From Shinella pollutisoli (GTDB taxonomy: Bacteria; Pseudomonadota; Alphaproteobacteria; Rhizobiales; Rhizobiaceae): DNA of 64,000 nt. Location of the stretch: assembly GCF_024609765.1 (NCBI RefSeq), contig NZ_JANFDG010000030.1, positions 1 to 64,000 on the forward strand. The letters run 5' to 3'. Every line of letters begins with the position of its first letter. Positions within the stretch are counted from its first letter, which is position 1. A program made the translations under genes and the position numbers. Positions 8,859 through 17,066 of the stretch are shown here, piece after piece. The notes under the pieces are model-generated. The model was not told where the DNA came from and searched no databases. It was given only the letters and a program-made list of their open reading frames with translations.

Positions 8859-9887
8859 TCACGCGAAGATATCGATGGTGATGCGGTTGGCGATCTCTTC
8901 CGGATCGGTGGAGGCGTCGACGACCCCCGTCAGCTTGAGGTCCTCGTAGCCGATCCGCACCTCCTTCAGCAGCTCCTTGCCGAACCAGTGGTCGTGATAG
9001 GTGAAGGAAGAGAGGACCTCCGTCAGGTCCTCGAGCGGCAGGCCCGGCTTCAGCGTGTCGAAATACCACTTCGCCACTTCGTCCGGGTGCTTGGCCGTGT
9101 ACTGGTGGATCTCGAGGTTCGCCGCGGCGACGCGCTTGATGGCGTCCTTGTTGGCCTCGTAATAGTCGCCGTTGACGCCGAGCACGCAGCAGACGCGGTC
9201 CTTGAACGTGCCGGTCTGCGTGTCCGCCACGCGCCGGAAGCCGTGCTGCTTCTCGTAGGAATAGGCCCAGGGGTCCATGTGGGCGACGGCATCCGCCTCG
9301 CCCTTCAGCACGCCTTCGGCCACCAGATCGAACGGGAAGACCTTCCAGGTGACGTCGGCCTCCGGATCGAGGCCGGCCTTGGCGAGCGCGACCGAGAAGG
9401 CGACGCGCGAGGGCGACATGACGTCGAAGGTGCCGATCGTCTTGCCCTTGAGGTCGGTCAGCGTCCTGATGTCGGAATCCGGCTTGACCAGCACGCTCTG
9501 GCAGCCGCCGTGCGAACCGGCGAAAAGGCGCACGTCGAAACCCTGTTCGATCGGCTTCAGCCAGTCGTAGAGCAGGCCCGGCCCGGCTTCCGCCTTGCGG
9601 GTGGCGAGCGCCTGGATCAGCGTCTGGCCGCTCGAGCCCTGGTAGAAGAGTTCAACATCGAGACCGTGCTTGGCATAGATGCCTTTGGCGAGACCGAAGC
9701 CCACGGGCGAGTGGCAGGCCGCCACCTCGGTCCACTCCAGCTTGATCGGGATGAGATTGCCGGCGATGGCATAGCGCGTCGAACGGGCGCCGATCACGCC
9801 GGCGGCGGCGGCCGCCGCCGTCACGCCCGCCGCCCTGATCAGGCCGCGGCGCGAGATGCCTCTGGATGCGTTGGTGTCCTGGTTCAT
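8859..9887 (-). CDS. ABC transporter substrate-binding protein, SsuA/Thi5-like
   Basis: A 342-residue periplasmic binding protein of the SsuA/NMT1-Thi5 class. The N-terminus has a twin-arginine motif (SRRGLIRAAG) followed by an alanine-rich hydrophobic stretch, so export is probably by the Tat route. Family marks are the early WTEVAACHSPVGFGLAKGIY segment and the GKTIGTFDVMSPSR ligand-pocket region. It is the first gene of the reverse operon that continues into permease, ATPase, small membrane protein, metY, oxygenase and sfnB. The likely ligand is an alkanesulfonate or related sulfur compound, inferred from context. Confidence 0.85.
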   Translation of the reverse strand: MNQDTNASRGISRRGLIRAAGVTAAAAAAGVIGARSTRYAIAGNLIPIKLEWTEVAACHSPVGFGLAKGIYAKHGLDVELFYQGSSGQTLIQALATRKAEAGPGLLYDWLKPIEQGFDVRLFAGSHGGCQSVLVKPDSDIRTLTDLKGKTIGTFDVMSPSRVAFSVALAKAGLDPEADVTWKVFPFDLVAEGVLKGEADAVAHMDPWAYSYEKQHGFRRVADTQTGTFKDRVCCVLGVNGDYYEANKDAIKRVAAANLEIHQYTAKHPDEVAKWYFDTLKPGLPLEDLTEVLSSFTYHDHWFGKELLKEVRIGYEDLKLTGVVDASTDPEEIANRITIDIFA

Positions 9888-10270
9888 CGAAGGTCCCCTC
9901 GGGAAGTTGAGGAGGCCAGATTATCAAAATCGCATTTTGTTGATAGATTTTATAGATTATATCGCCGGGCAGGCGGAGAATATTCTTTCTTTCGGAAGCC
10001 GGCCTTGCGGACGGCTATCCTCACCCGGGCGGGACCGGCGAACGGGCGAGAGCCATCGCGGCGCCTCCCCTTCAGGATACGCGGAATTCCGTCTTCTCCG
10101 ATCCTCTTCGCAAGGCCTCGCGATCAATAATCCCAACACCCCGGCCAACAAGAGAATAGAATTCCTTACTGAACCTATAGAATTTATTATGATGCCGCAT
10201 CCCGCCGGCGGCCACCGCAGGCGGCACCGTTTTCGACCGCCCCCAGCCGCACCGGCAGAAAGACATCCAG
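9888..10270. promoter_or_regulatory. Divergent promoter region between the sulfonate transporter operon and ssuD
   Basis: This 383-bp gap has two AT-rich islands. Near the reverse operon (9930-9962) there are ATAGATTT (9943-9950) and ATAGATTA (9952-9959). Near ssuD there are two exact copies of ATAGAATT at 10156-10163 and 10177-10184, 21 bases apart, which is two helical turns. The same octamer in inverse orientation lies in the divergent region at 1583-1590. A LysR-type sulfur regulator (CysB/Cbl class) is a natural candidate, but no such gene is in the window. The middle of the gap holds nothing I recognise. Confidence 0.5.
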
Positions 10271-11440
10271 ATGACGAAAGCCGACCAGCCCCTTGATTTC
10301 CTCTGGTTCATCCCGACCTCCGGCGACGGCGCCTATCTCGGCTCCGACGAGCTCAGCCGTCCGGCCGACCCCGGCTATTTCCGCGAGATCGCGACCGCCG
10401 TGGACCGGCTCGGCTATTCGGGCGTGCTCATCCCGGTCGGCGTGGCCTGCGAGGAATCCTTCGTGCTGGCCGCCAACCTCGCCGCCTATACGGAGAAGCT
10501 GAAATTCCTGGTGGCGATCCGCCCGGGGACGGCGACGCCCGCCTATTACGCCCGCCTCGCTTCCACGCTCGACCGCGTGTCGAACGGCCGGCTGCTGCTC
10601 AACATCGTCGTCGGCGGCAGCGCGCAGGAGCTTGCCGGCGACGGCATCTTCCTGCCGCATGACGAGCGCTACGACCACGCCGCCGAATTCTTCCAGGTCT
10701 TCAACGAGCTGATCGAGACCGGCCGGTCCAACCTCGACGGCAGGTACATCAAGGCGATCGATGCCCGGCTCGGCCTGCCGCCGGTGCAGCAACCCCGCCC
10801 GCCGATCTATTTTGGCGGCTCGTCGGATGCGGCGATCGAGTTCTCGGGCGGCCTCGTCGACAAGTACCTGACCTGGGGCGAGCCGCCGGCGCAGGTGGCC
10901 GAGAAGATCGCCCATGCCCGCAGGGCCGCCGCAGCCAGGGGCCGCGAGGTGACCTTCGGCATCCGTCTGCATTTCATCGTGCGCGAGACCGACGAGGAGG
11001 CGTGGGACGCGGCCGACCGGCTGATCTCCAGGCTCTCGGACGAGGCCATCGCCGCCGCGCAGGAGACGCTGACGAAGAACTCCGATTCCGTCGGCCAGGC
11101 CCGCATGGTCGCGCTCCACAACGGGCGACGCGACCGGCTCGAAGTATCGCCGAACCTGTGGGCCGGCATCGGGCTGGTGCGCTCCGGCGCGGGCACGGCG
11201 CTGGTCGGCTCCCCGAAGACGGTCGCGGCGCGGCTGCGCGAATACCAGGAACTCGGCATCGACACCGTCATCGCCTCCGGCTACCCGCATGTGGAGGAAG
11301 CCTATCGTGTCGCGGAACTGCTGTTCCCGGAACTCGGCCTGCCCGGCCCGCGCAACCAGCTGCGCTCCTCCTTCGGCGACCATCAGGTCTTCGGCGGCGG
11401 CGGCCACGGCGGCAACGTCAAGCTGGCATCGGCGTCGTAG
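10271..11440 (+). CDS. ssuD: FMNH2-dependent alkanesulfonate monooxygenase
   Basis: A 389-residue luciferase-fold monooxygenase matching SsuD along its whole length. It converts alkanesulfonates to aldehyde and sulfite using reduced FMN. Recognisable segments are [11 protein letters not shown] at the start, [49 protein letters not shown] and the C-terminal [19 protein letters not shown]. It is cytoplasmic. It is transcribed divergently from the transporter operon, and both probably answer to sulfate limitation. No SsuE flavin reductase gene is present nearby, so reduced flavin must come from elsewhere. Confidence 0.93.
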   Translation: MTKADQPLDFLWFIPTSGDGAYLGSDELSRPADPGYFREIATAVDRLGYSGVLIPVGVACEESFVLAANLAAYTEKLKFLVAIRPGTATPAYYARLASTLDRVSNGRLLLNIVVGGSAQELAGDGIFLPHDERYDHAAEFFQVFNELIETGRSNLDGRYIKAIDARLGLPPVQQPRPPIYFGGSSDAAIEFSGGLVDKYLTWGEPPAQVAEKIAHARRAAAARGREVTFGIRLHFIVRETDEEAWDAADRLISRLSDEAIAAAQETLTKNSDSVGQARMVALHNGRRDRLEVSPNLWAGIGLVRSGAGTALVGSPKTVAARLREYQELGIDTVIASGYPHVEEAYRVAELLFPELGLPGPRNQLRSSFGDHQVFGGGGHGGNVKLASAS

Positions 11441-11458
11441 GCCGCGGGCCGCCCCGGG

Positions 11459-12301
11459 CTACGCGCTCCGCGCCTCCATCGTCACGACGCCCTGGTCGTT
11501 CACGACCCAGAGGCGCGTGACGTCGTCTTCCCGCCTGCCGTTCAGCGAGAAGACGGTGCCGTCGAAGAGCGGCGCCGTCGCGCGGAAGCCGAACTGCGAC
11601 GGCAGGCGTCCCCCGTCCATGTCGACGGCCATCTGCAGCAGGAAGGTCGCCTGCAGCGGACCGTGCACGACGAGGCCGGGATAGAGCTCCTCGTTGCGGC
11701 AATAGTCCCGGTCGTAGTGGATGCGGTGGCCGTTGAAGGTCACGGCGGAATAGCGCATGAGCAGCGTCGCCGTGCCCTCGATCTCGGCACGCCTGTCCGG
11801 TTGCGGCAGGTCGGCCTTACGCGGCTCGCCGGCCGGCGGCGCTTCGATCGCCCGGTAGACGAGATCCTGCCGCTCGCTCAGCACCAGGCCGGCCGCCGTC
11901 GAATAATCGTGGCTGATCGTCACGAAGCAGAGCGTTCCCGTCCGGCCGGCCTTCTCGGCGACGTCGGCGATGCGCGAGACGCGGCGTACCTCGTCTCCGA
12001 CGCGGAACGCGCCCGAGAAGCGCAGCTCTCCGCCGGCCCACATGCGCCGCGGCAGCGGCACCGGCGGCATGAAGACGCCGCGCGCCGGATGGCCGTCGCT
12101 GCCGAGCGCCGACATCGGTGCGATCTCCGGAGCGAGGCACCAGTGGATGCCGGGCGGCGCGGGGTTCCCCGCGGCGAGGTCGCAGGGACGGTCGAGCACC
12201 GCCGCCAGCCCGTTGGCGAGCCGCGGCGTGATGACGTCGGTCGACCGGCGCTCGGCGCCGATCCATGTTCTCAGGTGATCGATGTCGAGGGATGCGGACA
12301 T
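11459..12301 (-). CDS. ich: MaoC/HTD2-type hydratase, probable itaconyl-CoA hydratase
   Basis: A 280-residue protein of the mesaconyl-C4-CoA hydratase/HTD2 type: a double-hotdog enoyl-CoA hydratase with an N-terminal FAS1-like dehydratase domain. Visible marks are HWCLAPEI, the RRMWAGGELRF segment and, in the C-terminal half, YSAVTFNGHRIHYDRDYC, which carries the hydratase-2 catalytic region, followed by GLVVHGPLQATFLLQ. In the itaconate pathway this enzyme hydrates itaconyl-CoA to citramalyl-CoA. The gene order lyase, PrpD, acyl-CoA dehydrogenase, hydratase with a CoA-transferase alongside matches the P. aeruginosa itaconate cluster. A mesaconyl-CoA or beta-methylmalyl-CoA role is the main alternative. 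Confidence 0.7.
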   Translation of the reverse strand: MSASLDIDHLRTWIGAERRSTDVITPRLANGLAAVLDRPCDLAAGNPAPPGIHWCLAPEIAPMSALGSDGHPARGVFMPPVPLPRRMWAGGELRFSGAFRVGDEVRRVSRIADVAEKAGRTGTLCFVTISHDYSTAAGLVLSERQDLVYRAIEAPPAGEPRKADLPQPDRRAEIEGTATLLMRYSAVTFNGHRIHYDRDYCRNEELYPGLVVHGPLQATFLLQMAVDMDGGRLPSQFGFRATAPLFDGTVFSLNGRREDDVTRLWVVNDQGVVTMEARSA

Positions 12302-12310
12302 GGGCCTTTC

Positions 12311-13480
12311 TCAATAGGAACGCGGCATGCCGAGGATATGCTCGGCGACATAGCTCAGGATCAGATTGGTGGAGATCGGCGCGACTTGATAGAGGCGCGT
12401 CTCGCGGAATTTCCGCTCGATGTCGTATTCGCAGGCGAAACCGAAACCGCCATGGAACTGGATGCAGGCGTTCGCCGCCTCCCAGGAGGCCTTGGCGGCG
12501 AGATATTTCGCCATGTTGGCCTCAGCCCCGCAGGGCAGCCCGGCATCATAGAGGCGGCAGGCCTCGTAGCGCATCAGGTTCGCGGCCTCCACCTCGATAT
12601 GCGCCTCGGCGATCGGGAACTGCACGCCCTGGTTCTGGCCGATCGGGCGGCCGAACACCACCCGGTTCTTGGTGTATTCGACGACCTTGTCGGTGAACCA
12701 GTAGCCGTCGCCGATGCATTCGGCGGCGATCAGCGTCCGCTCGGCGTTGAGGCCCGTCAGGATGTACTTGAAGCCCTGCCCCTCCTCGCCGATCAGGTTG
12801 TCCGCCGGGATCTCCAGGTCGTCGAAGAAGAGCTCGCTGGTCTCGTGGTTGACCATGTTGGGGATGGGCCGGACCTCCATCCCCGCCTTCACCGCCTCCC
12901 GGATGTCGACCAGGAAGATGGAAAGGCCCTCCGACTTCTTCCTGACCTCGCCGAGCGGCGTCGTGCGCGCGAGCAGGATCATCAGGTCCGAGTGCTGCAC
13001 GCGCGAGATCCAGACCTTCTGGCCGTTGACGACGTAGCGGTCGCCCTTCTTGACGGCGGTCGTCTTGATCTTCGTCGTGTCGGTGCCGGTCGTCGGCTCG
13101 GTCACGCCCATCGACTGGAGCCTGAGCTCGCCCGCGGCGATCTTCGGCAGGTATCGGGCGCGCTGCGCCTCCGAGCCGTGACGGATCAGCGTGTTCATGT
13201 TGTACATTTGGCCGTGGCAGGCGCCGGAATTGCCGCCCGCGCGGTTGATCTCCTCCATGATCACCGAGGCTTCCGTGAGTCCCAGCCCCGTCCCGCCATA
13301 TTGCTCGGGGATCAGGGCGGCCATCCAGCCTTCCCGCGTCAGCGCATCGACGAAGGCCTCCGGATAGGCGTGCGCCGCGTCGACGCCGCGATGGTATTCC
13401 GGCGGAAAGCTCTGGCAGAGCGCGCGGATGCCCTCGCGGATTTCGGGATAGGATTCGGTCTGGCTTGCACCGGTGCTCAC
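12311..13480 (-). CDS. Acyl-CoA dehydrogenase of the itaconate-type cluster
   Basis: A 389-residue flavoprotein of the acyl-CoA dehydrogenase family with normal length and order of domains. It shows TEPTTGTDTTKIKTTAVKKG at the substrate/FAD region, GLNAERTLIAAECIGDGYWF and the C-terminal FHGGFGFACEYDIERKFRE. The start is a GTG at 13480 that overlaps the TGA of the PrpD gene by four bases (GTGA), so the pair is coupled. The P. aeruginosa itaconate cluster also carries an acyl-CoA dehydrogenase that the core three-step route does not need. Its substrate is unknown, possibly a related branched dicarboxyl-CoA. Confidence 0.85.
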   Translation of the reverse strand: MSTGASQTESYPEIREGIRALCQSFPPEYHRGVDAAHAYPEAFVDALTREGWMAALIPEQYGGTGLGLTEASVIMEEINRAGGNSGACHGQMYNMNTLIRHGSEAQRARYLPKIAAGELRLQSMGVTEPTTGTDTTKIKTTAVKKGDRYVVNGQKVWISRVQHSDLMILLARTTPLGEVRKKSEGLSIFLVDIREAVKAGMEVRPIPNMVNHETSELFFDDLEIPADNLIGEEGQGFKYILTGLNAERTLIAAECIGDGYWFTDKVVEYTKNRVVFGRPIGQNQGVQFPIAEAHIEVEAANLMRYEACRLYDAGLPCGAEANMAKYLAAKASWEAANACIQFHGGFGFACEYDIERKFRETRLYQVAPISTNLILSYVAEHILGMPRSY

Positions 13481-14847
13481 GGCTCGTCTCTCCTGTTGAA
13501 AAGGTCGCGCACGTCCGCTGCCGCCCGCAACCCGGCGAGCCTTGCCAGCAGGGCGTCGGTTCCCGCATTCAGCACGGGGCCGGCAAGGGCGCGGAATTTC
13601 GCGGCCTGCGCCTCGTCCGGCGGGAAGGTGTCCGGCTCTCCGGAGGGATCGGCCACGCGCAGCCGGTGCGTCTTTCCGCGCGCGGTCACGGCGAGCGTCG
13701 CGCCGAAGGGATGCGCGGCACCGGCAAGGCTTTCGTCCTCGACCACCGCGACGCGGTCGGCGAGCGCGTCCGCCTCCGCGGTACCGAGCAGGTCGTAGTC
13801 GTCCCAGCCGAACCGGCCGCGGAGGAGCGCGACGGCGGCGGCGAAGGGCATCGAGAACTGCCCCGCCACGATGCCGCGCGGGCGGCGCTTCTCATCGACC
13901 GGGTCGCCGACGAGGATGACGCCGTTCCGATGCAGGCCGACGACGATCCGCTCGATCTCGCCCGCCGTCCAGCCGTGCTCGCGCCGGAGCGCCAGGAGGC
14001 CGTCGACGGCGGCATGGGTATAGCGGCAGGCGGGATAGGGTTTCACGCCGATCGCCATGGTCTCCCACGCCGTGCCGAGACCCTCCGCCGCGCGGGCGGG
14101 ATCGGCGCCGTCGCTGTAGCCGGCGAGAAAGCCGTGCTTCCCGTCGATGGCGTCCGCAGCGCCCAAAAAGCCTTCCGACGCGAGCGTTGCGGCCATCAGC
14201 CCCTTCATGGCGGCCTCGCCCACCTGGTAGCGCTTGTTCCAGGCGCCGTTGGCGAGGAACTGCAGCGATCCGGACGCCTGGCTGGCGGCGATGCCGAAGG
14301 CATTAACAATCCCCGCGGCATCAAGTCCCAGCAGGCGCCCCGCCGCCGCCGCGGCGCCGAAGACGCCGGCCGTCGCCGTCGGGTGGAAGCCGCGCGCGTA
14401 ATGCGCCGTCGGGTCGAGCGCGAGCCCGAGCCGGCAACAGACCTCGTAGCCGACGACGACGGCCGCAAGCAGGTCCCCGCCCGCGGCGCCCGTCATCTCC
14501 GCCGCGGCGAAGGCCGCGGGAACGACCGGGGCGCTCGGATGCAGCGAGCTTGCCGCATGCGTGTCGTCGAAATCGAGCGAGTGGCCGAAGGCGCCGTTGA
14601 GCAGCGCGGCCGCCGCCGGCGCATAGCGGCGGTTCAGCCCGAAGACGGTGCACGGCCCGGGCCCGTCCAGCCCGAGCCGGGCCAGCATGGCAAGGATCGC
14701 GGGCGAGGATTCCGCCTCGTTCGCCGCGCGGATGGCGGAGCCGATCAGGTCGGTCGCAAGCGCCAGCGCACGGGCTTGCACCGCTTCGGGGATCGCGGCC
14801 GCGGGCGTGGCGGCGGCGAAGGCGGCGAGGGTCTGCGTCACGGACAT
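13477..14847 (-). CDS. MmgE/PrpD-family protein of the itaconate-type cluster
   Basis: A 456-residue member of the MmgE/PrpD family, which includes 2-methylcitrate dehydratase and cis-aconitate decarboxylase, the enzyme that makes itaconate. Family marks are NGAFGHSLDFDDTHAASSLH, where the active-site region lies, GFHPTATAGVFGAAAAAGRL and VKPYPACRYTHAAVDG. The start at 14847 has AAGGTCC upstream. A family member stands in the itaconate cluster of P. aeruginosa too, with unproven role. It could dehydrate or isomerise a related tricarboxylic or dicarboxylic acid that feeds the pathway. I cannot decide between dehydratase and decarboxylase from sequence alone. Confidence 0.8.
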   Translation of the reverse strand: MSVTQTLAAFAAATPAAAIPEAVQARALALATDLIGSAIRAANEAESSPAILAMLARLGLDGPGPCTVFGLNRRYAPAAAALLNGAFGHSLDFDDTHAASSLHPSAPVVPAAFAAAEMTGAAGGDLLAAVVVGYEVCCRLGLALDPTAHYARGFHPTATAGVFGAAAAAGRLLGLDAAGIVNAFGIAASQASGSLQFLANGAWNKRYQVGEAAMKGLMAATLASEGFLGAADAIDGKHGFLAGYSDGADPARAAEGLGTAWETMAIGVKPYPACRYTHAAVDGLLALRREHGWTAGEIERIVVGLHRNGVILVGDPVDEKRRPRGIVAGQFSMPFAAAVALLRGRFGWDDYDLLGTAEADALADRVAVVEDESLAGAAHPFGATLAVTARGKTHRLRVADPSGEPDTFPPDEAQAAKFRALAGPVLNAGTDALLARLAGLRAAADVRDLFNRRDEP

Positions 14848-14848
14848 G

Positions 14849-15670
14849 TCAGGACCTTCCCTCGTCGAGACCGGCCTTGCAAAGGATCTGGCGTGCGCGC
14901 AGAAGGACCGGCGCATCGACCATCGCGCCGTCGACCGCCACGGCCGCGCCGCCATCCGCAGCCGCCAGCACCCGCCGCGCCCAGCCGATCTCGGCGTCGG
15001 CCGGCCGGAAACCCCTGCGGGCGGGGTCGATCTGGGCCGGGTGGATCAGCAGCTTGCCGGAAAAGCCGAGCTCCGCGGCATGGACGCAATCCGCCACGAT
15101 CGCCGCCTCGTCCGAAATCGCGCGGGTCACGCCGTCGATCGGTGCCGGGATGCCGGCGACGCGCGAGGCGTGCACGATGAGGCTGCGCGCGTAGAGCAGC
15201 GCGTCGCGCGTGTGGCCCATCGCGAGGTCGGCGGCGAAATCGATGGAGCCGAAGGCGATCCGCCGTGCCGCCCCGGCGATCTCGAAGACGTCGCGAAGCC
15301 CCTGCGCGCTCTCGACCAGCGCGAAGACCGGCAGGCCGGTACGCTCCGCGACGGCTGTCACGTCATGCGCGCTTTCGGCCTTGGAGAGCATCACTGCATC
15401 GACGCCGAGGCCAGCGACCGCCGCGAGGCCGTCCTCGTGCCATGGCGTGCCGACACCGTTGATGCGCACCATCACCGGCACCGGGCCTTGCATCCCGGAG
15501 AGAGCCTCCTTCAGCCCCGTGCGGGCGAAAACCTTGTCCGACGGCGCGACGGCGTCCTCCAGATCGACCAGCACCGCATCGGCGCCTGCCGCGAACGCCT
15601 TCGCGAACCGCTCCGGCCGGTCGGCCGGGACGAAGAGGGGCAGGCAGACGGTGTCGAGGCGATGGCTCAT
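14849..15670 (-). CDS. ccl: HpcH/HpaI-family CoA ester lyase, probable citramalyl-CoA lyase
   Basis: A 273-residue TIM-barrel lyase of the citrate-lyase-beta/malyl-CoA-lyase family. The metal and substrate features are visible as DAVLVDLEDAVAP, VMVRINGVGTPW, ALVESAQGL (the metal-binding glutamate), IAFGSIDFAADL (the metal-binding aspartate) and GKLLIHPAQI. In the itaconate route it splits citramalyl-CoA into acetyl-CoA and pyruvate. The start at 15670 follows the sequence MSHRLDTVCLPLFVPADRPE, usual for the family; the ribosome site is weak. It is the first gene of the reverse operon and one base separates its stop from the PrpD start. Confidence 0.75.
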   Translation of the reverse strand: MSHRLDTVCLPLFVPADRPERFAKAFAAGADAVLVDLEDAVAPSDKVFARTGLKEALSGMQGPVPVMVRINGVGTPWHEDGLAAVAGLGVDAVMLSKAESAHDVTAVAERTGLPVFALVESAQGLRDVFEIAGAARRIAFGSIDFAADLAMGHTRDALLYARSLIVHASRVAGIPAPIDGVTRAISDEAAIVADCVHAAELGFSGKLLIHPAQIDPARRGFRPADAEIGWARRVLAAADGGAAVAVDGAMVDAPVLLRARQILCKAGLDEGRS

Positions 15671-15861
15671 GGCGCCGAGGATGCGCGCCCGGCATCCATA
15701 TGGGAAATATATTTTTCCTACGGAGCCCATAACGTGGCGGTATGGCATCCGGAAAAGCGGCCATAACATTCGCATATAGCCGCCCCAGGAAGCTGTTATT
15801 TGAAGTGATCGCCGGTTTCGCCGATCCTGCGCTCTTCCGAACGAAGCGCACAGGCCAAGCC
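15671..15861. promoter_or_regulatory. Divergent promoter region of the itaconate-type cluster
   Basis: This 191-bp gap lies between the reverse lyase operon and the forward CoA-transferase. It contains CCATATGG (15696-15703), an inverted repeat GGAAA (15703-15707) with TTTCC (15714-15718), and a direct repeat CCATAAC at 15727-15733 and 15761-15767. A LysR-type gene lies 1.2 kb away in the same cluster, so one of these could be its operator. This is inference only. Confidence 0.4.
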
Positions 15862-16998
15862 ATGACATCCGATCTCGAAGGTCTCCTCGTCGTCTCCATC
15901 GAGCAGGCCGTCGCGGCCCCCTATCTCTCCTCGCGGCTTGCCGAGGCCGGCGCGCGCGTCATCAAGGTCGAACGGCCGGAGGGGGACTTCGCGCGCAACT
16001 ACGACCACCTCGTGCACGGCGAGAGCGCCTATTTCGTCTGGCTGAACCGCGGCAAGGAATCGGTCTGTCTCGATCTGCGCGAGGAGGAGGCGCGGCGGGT
16101 GCTGAGCAGCATGATCGCCAAGGCCGACGTCTTCATCCAGAACCTCGCGCCCGGCGCCGTCGACCGGCTCGGCTACGCGCCGGCGACGCTGCGTGAAAGG
16201 CACCCCCGGCTCATCACCGTCTCGATCTCCGGCTACGGCGACGAAGGCCCCTTCCGCGACCTCAAGGCCTACGACCTGCTGGTGCAGGCGGAGAGCGGCC
16301 TCTCCTCCATCACCGGCACACCGGAGGGCATGGCGCGCGTCGGCGTCTCGGTCTGCGACATCGCCGCCGGCATGACCGCCTACCAGGCCGTGCTCGAGGC
16401 GCTGATCGCCCGCGGCAGGACCGGCAAGGGCCGGCACGTCTCCGTCTCGCTGTTCCATTCGCTCACCGACTGGATGAACGTGCCCTACCTGCAGTTCGTC
16501 TATGGCGGCAAGGTGCTGGAGCGCAACGGCCTCGCCCATCCGACCATCGCGCCCTACGGCGCCTATGCGGGCAGCGACGGCCGCCAGGTGCTGTTCTCCG
16601 TCCAGAACGAGCGCGAATGGGCGCAGTTCTGCGCGGCCGTGCTCGGCCGGCCCGAGGTGGCGGCCGACCCGCGTTTCGACGGCAACACGAAGCGCGTCGC
16701 CAACCGCGCGGCGCTCGACGCCATCATCCATGCAGTCTTCGAAACCCTGACCCGCGACGAGATCGTCCGGCGCCTCGAAGCCGCCAGGGTCGCCTATGGC
16801 CGCGTCTCGACCATGGAGGACCTCGCGAGCCATCCGCAGAACCGCTATGTCGAGGTCGCCACGCCGAGCGGCCCCGTCAGGATGCTGGCGCCCGGCGCGC
16901 TCGCCGACGGTGCCGCCGGCACGTTCGGTCCCGTTCCGGCGCTCGGCCAGCACACGCAGGCGATCCTCGCGGAATTCGGCACGCCCGGCTCCGCGTGA
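15862..16998 (+). CDS. ict: Family III CoA-transferase, probable itaconate CoA-transferase
   Basis: A 378-residue CaiB/BaiF-type CoA-transferase. Marks are GARVIKVERPEGDFAR, YFVWLNRGKESVCLDLR, LAPGAVDRLGY and ISGYGDEGPFRDLKAYDLLV, which contains the catalytic aspartate (AYD) of the family. Downstream GMTAYQAVLEALIARGRTG is also typical. The ATG at 15862 is preferred over upstream in-frame starts because it matches the family N-terminus. It is divergent from the lyase operon and followed 68 bases later by the LysR gene. The neighbours make itaconate with succinyl-CoA the best guess; other dicarboxylates such as mesaconate remain possible. Confidence 0.78.
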   Translation: MTSDLEGLLVVSIEQAVAAPYLSSRLAEAGARVIKVERPEGDFARNYDHLVHGESAYFVWLNRGKESVCLDLREEEARRVLSSMIAKADVFIQNLAPGAVDRLGYAPATLRERHPRLITVSISGYGDEGPFRDLKAYDLLVQAESGLSSITGTPEGMARVGVSVCDIAAGMTAYQAVLEALIARGRTGKGRHVSVSLFHSLTDWMNVPYLQFVYGGKVLERNGLAHPTIAPYGAYAGSDGRQVLFSVQNEREWAQFCAAVLGRPEVAADPRFDGNTKRVANRAALDAIIHAVFETLTRDEIVRRLEAARVAYGRVSTMEDLASHPQNRYVEVATPSGPVRMLAPGALADGAAGTFGPVPALGQHTQAILAEFGTPGSA

Positions 16999-17066
16999 AT
17001 TGCCCCCGTCGGCGGCAGGCTATACCATGCCGCTCTACCGACCGACGGGAGCATACCGGAAACAGG

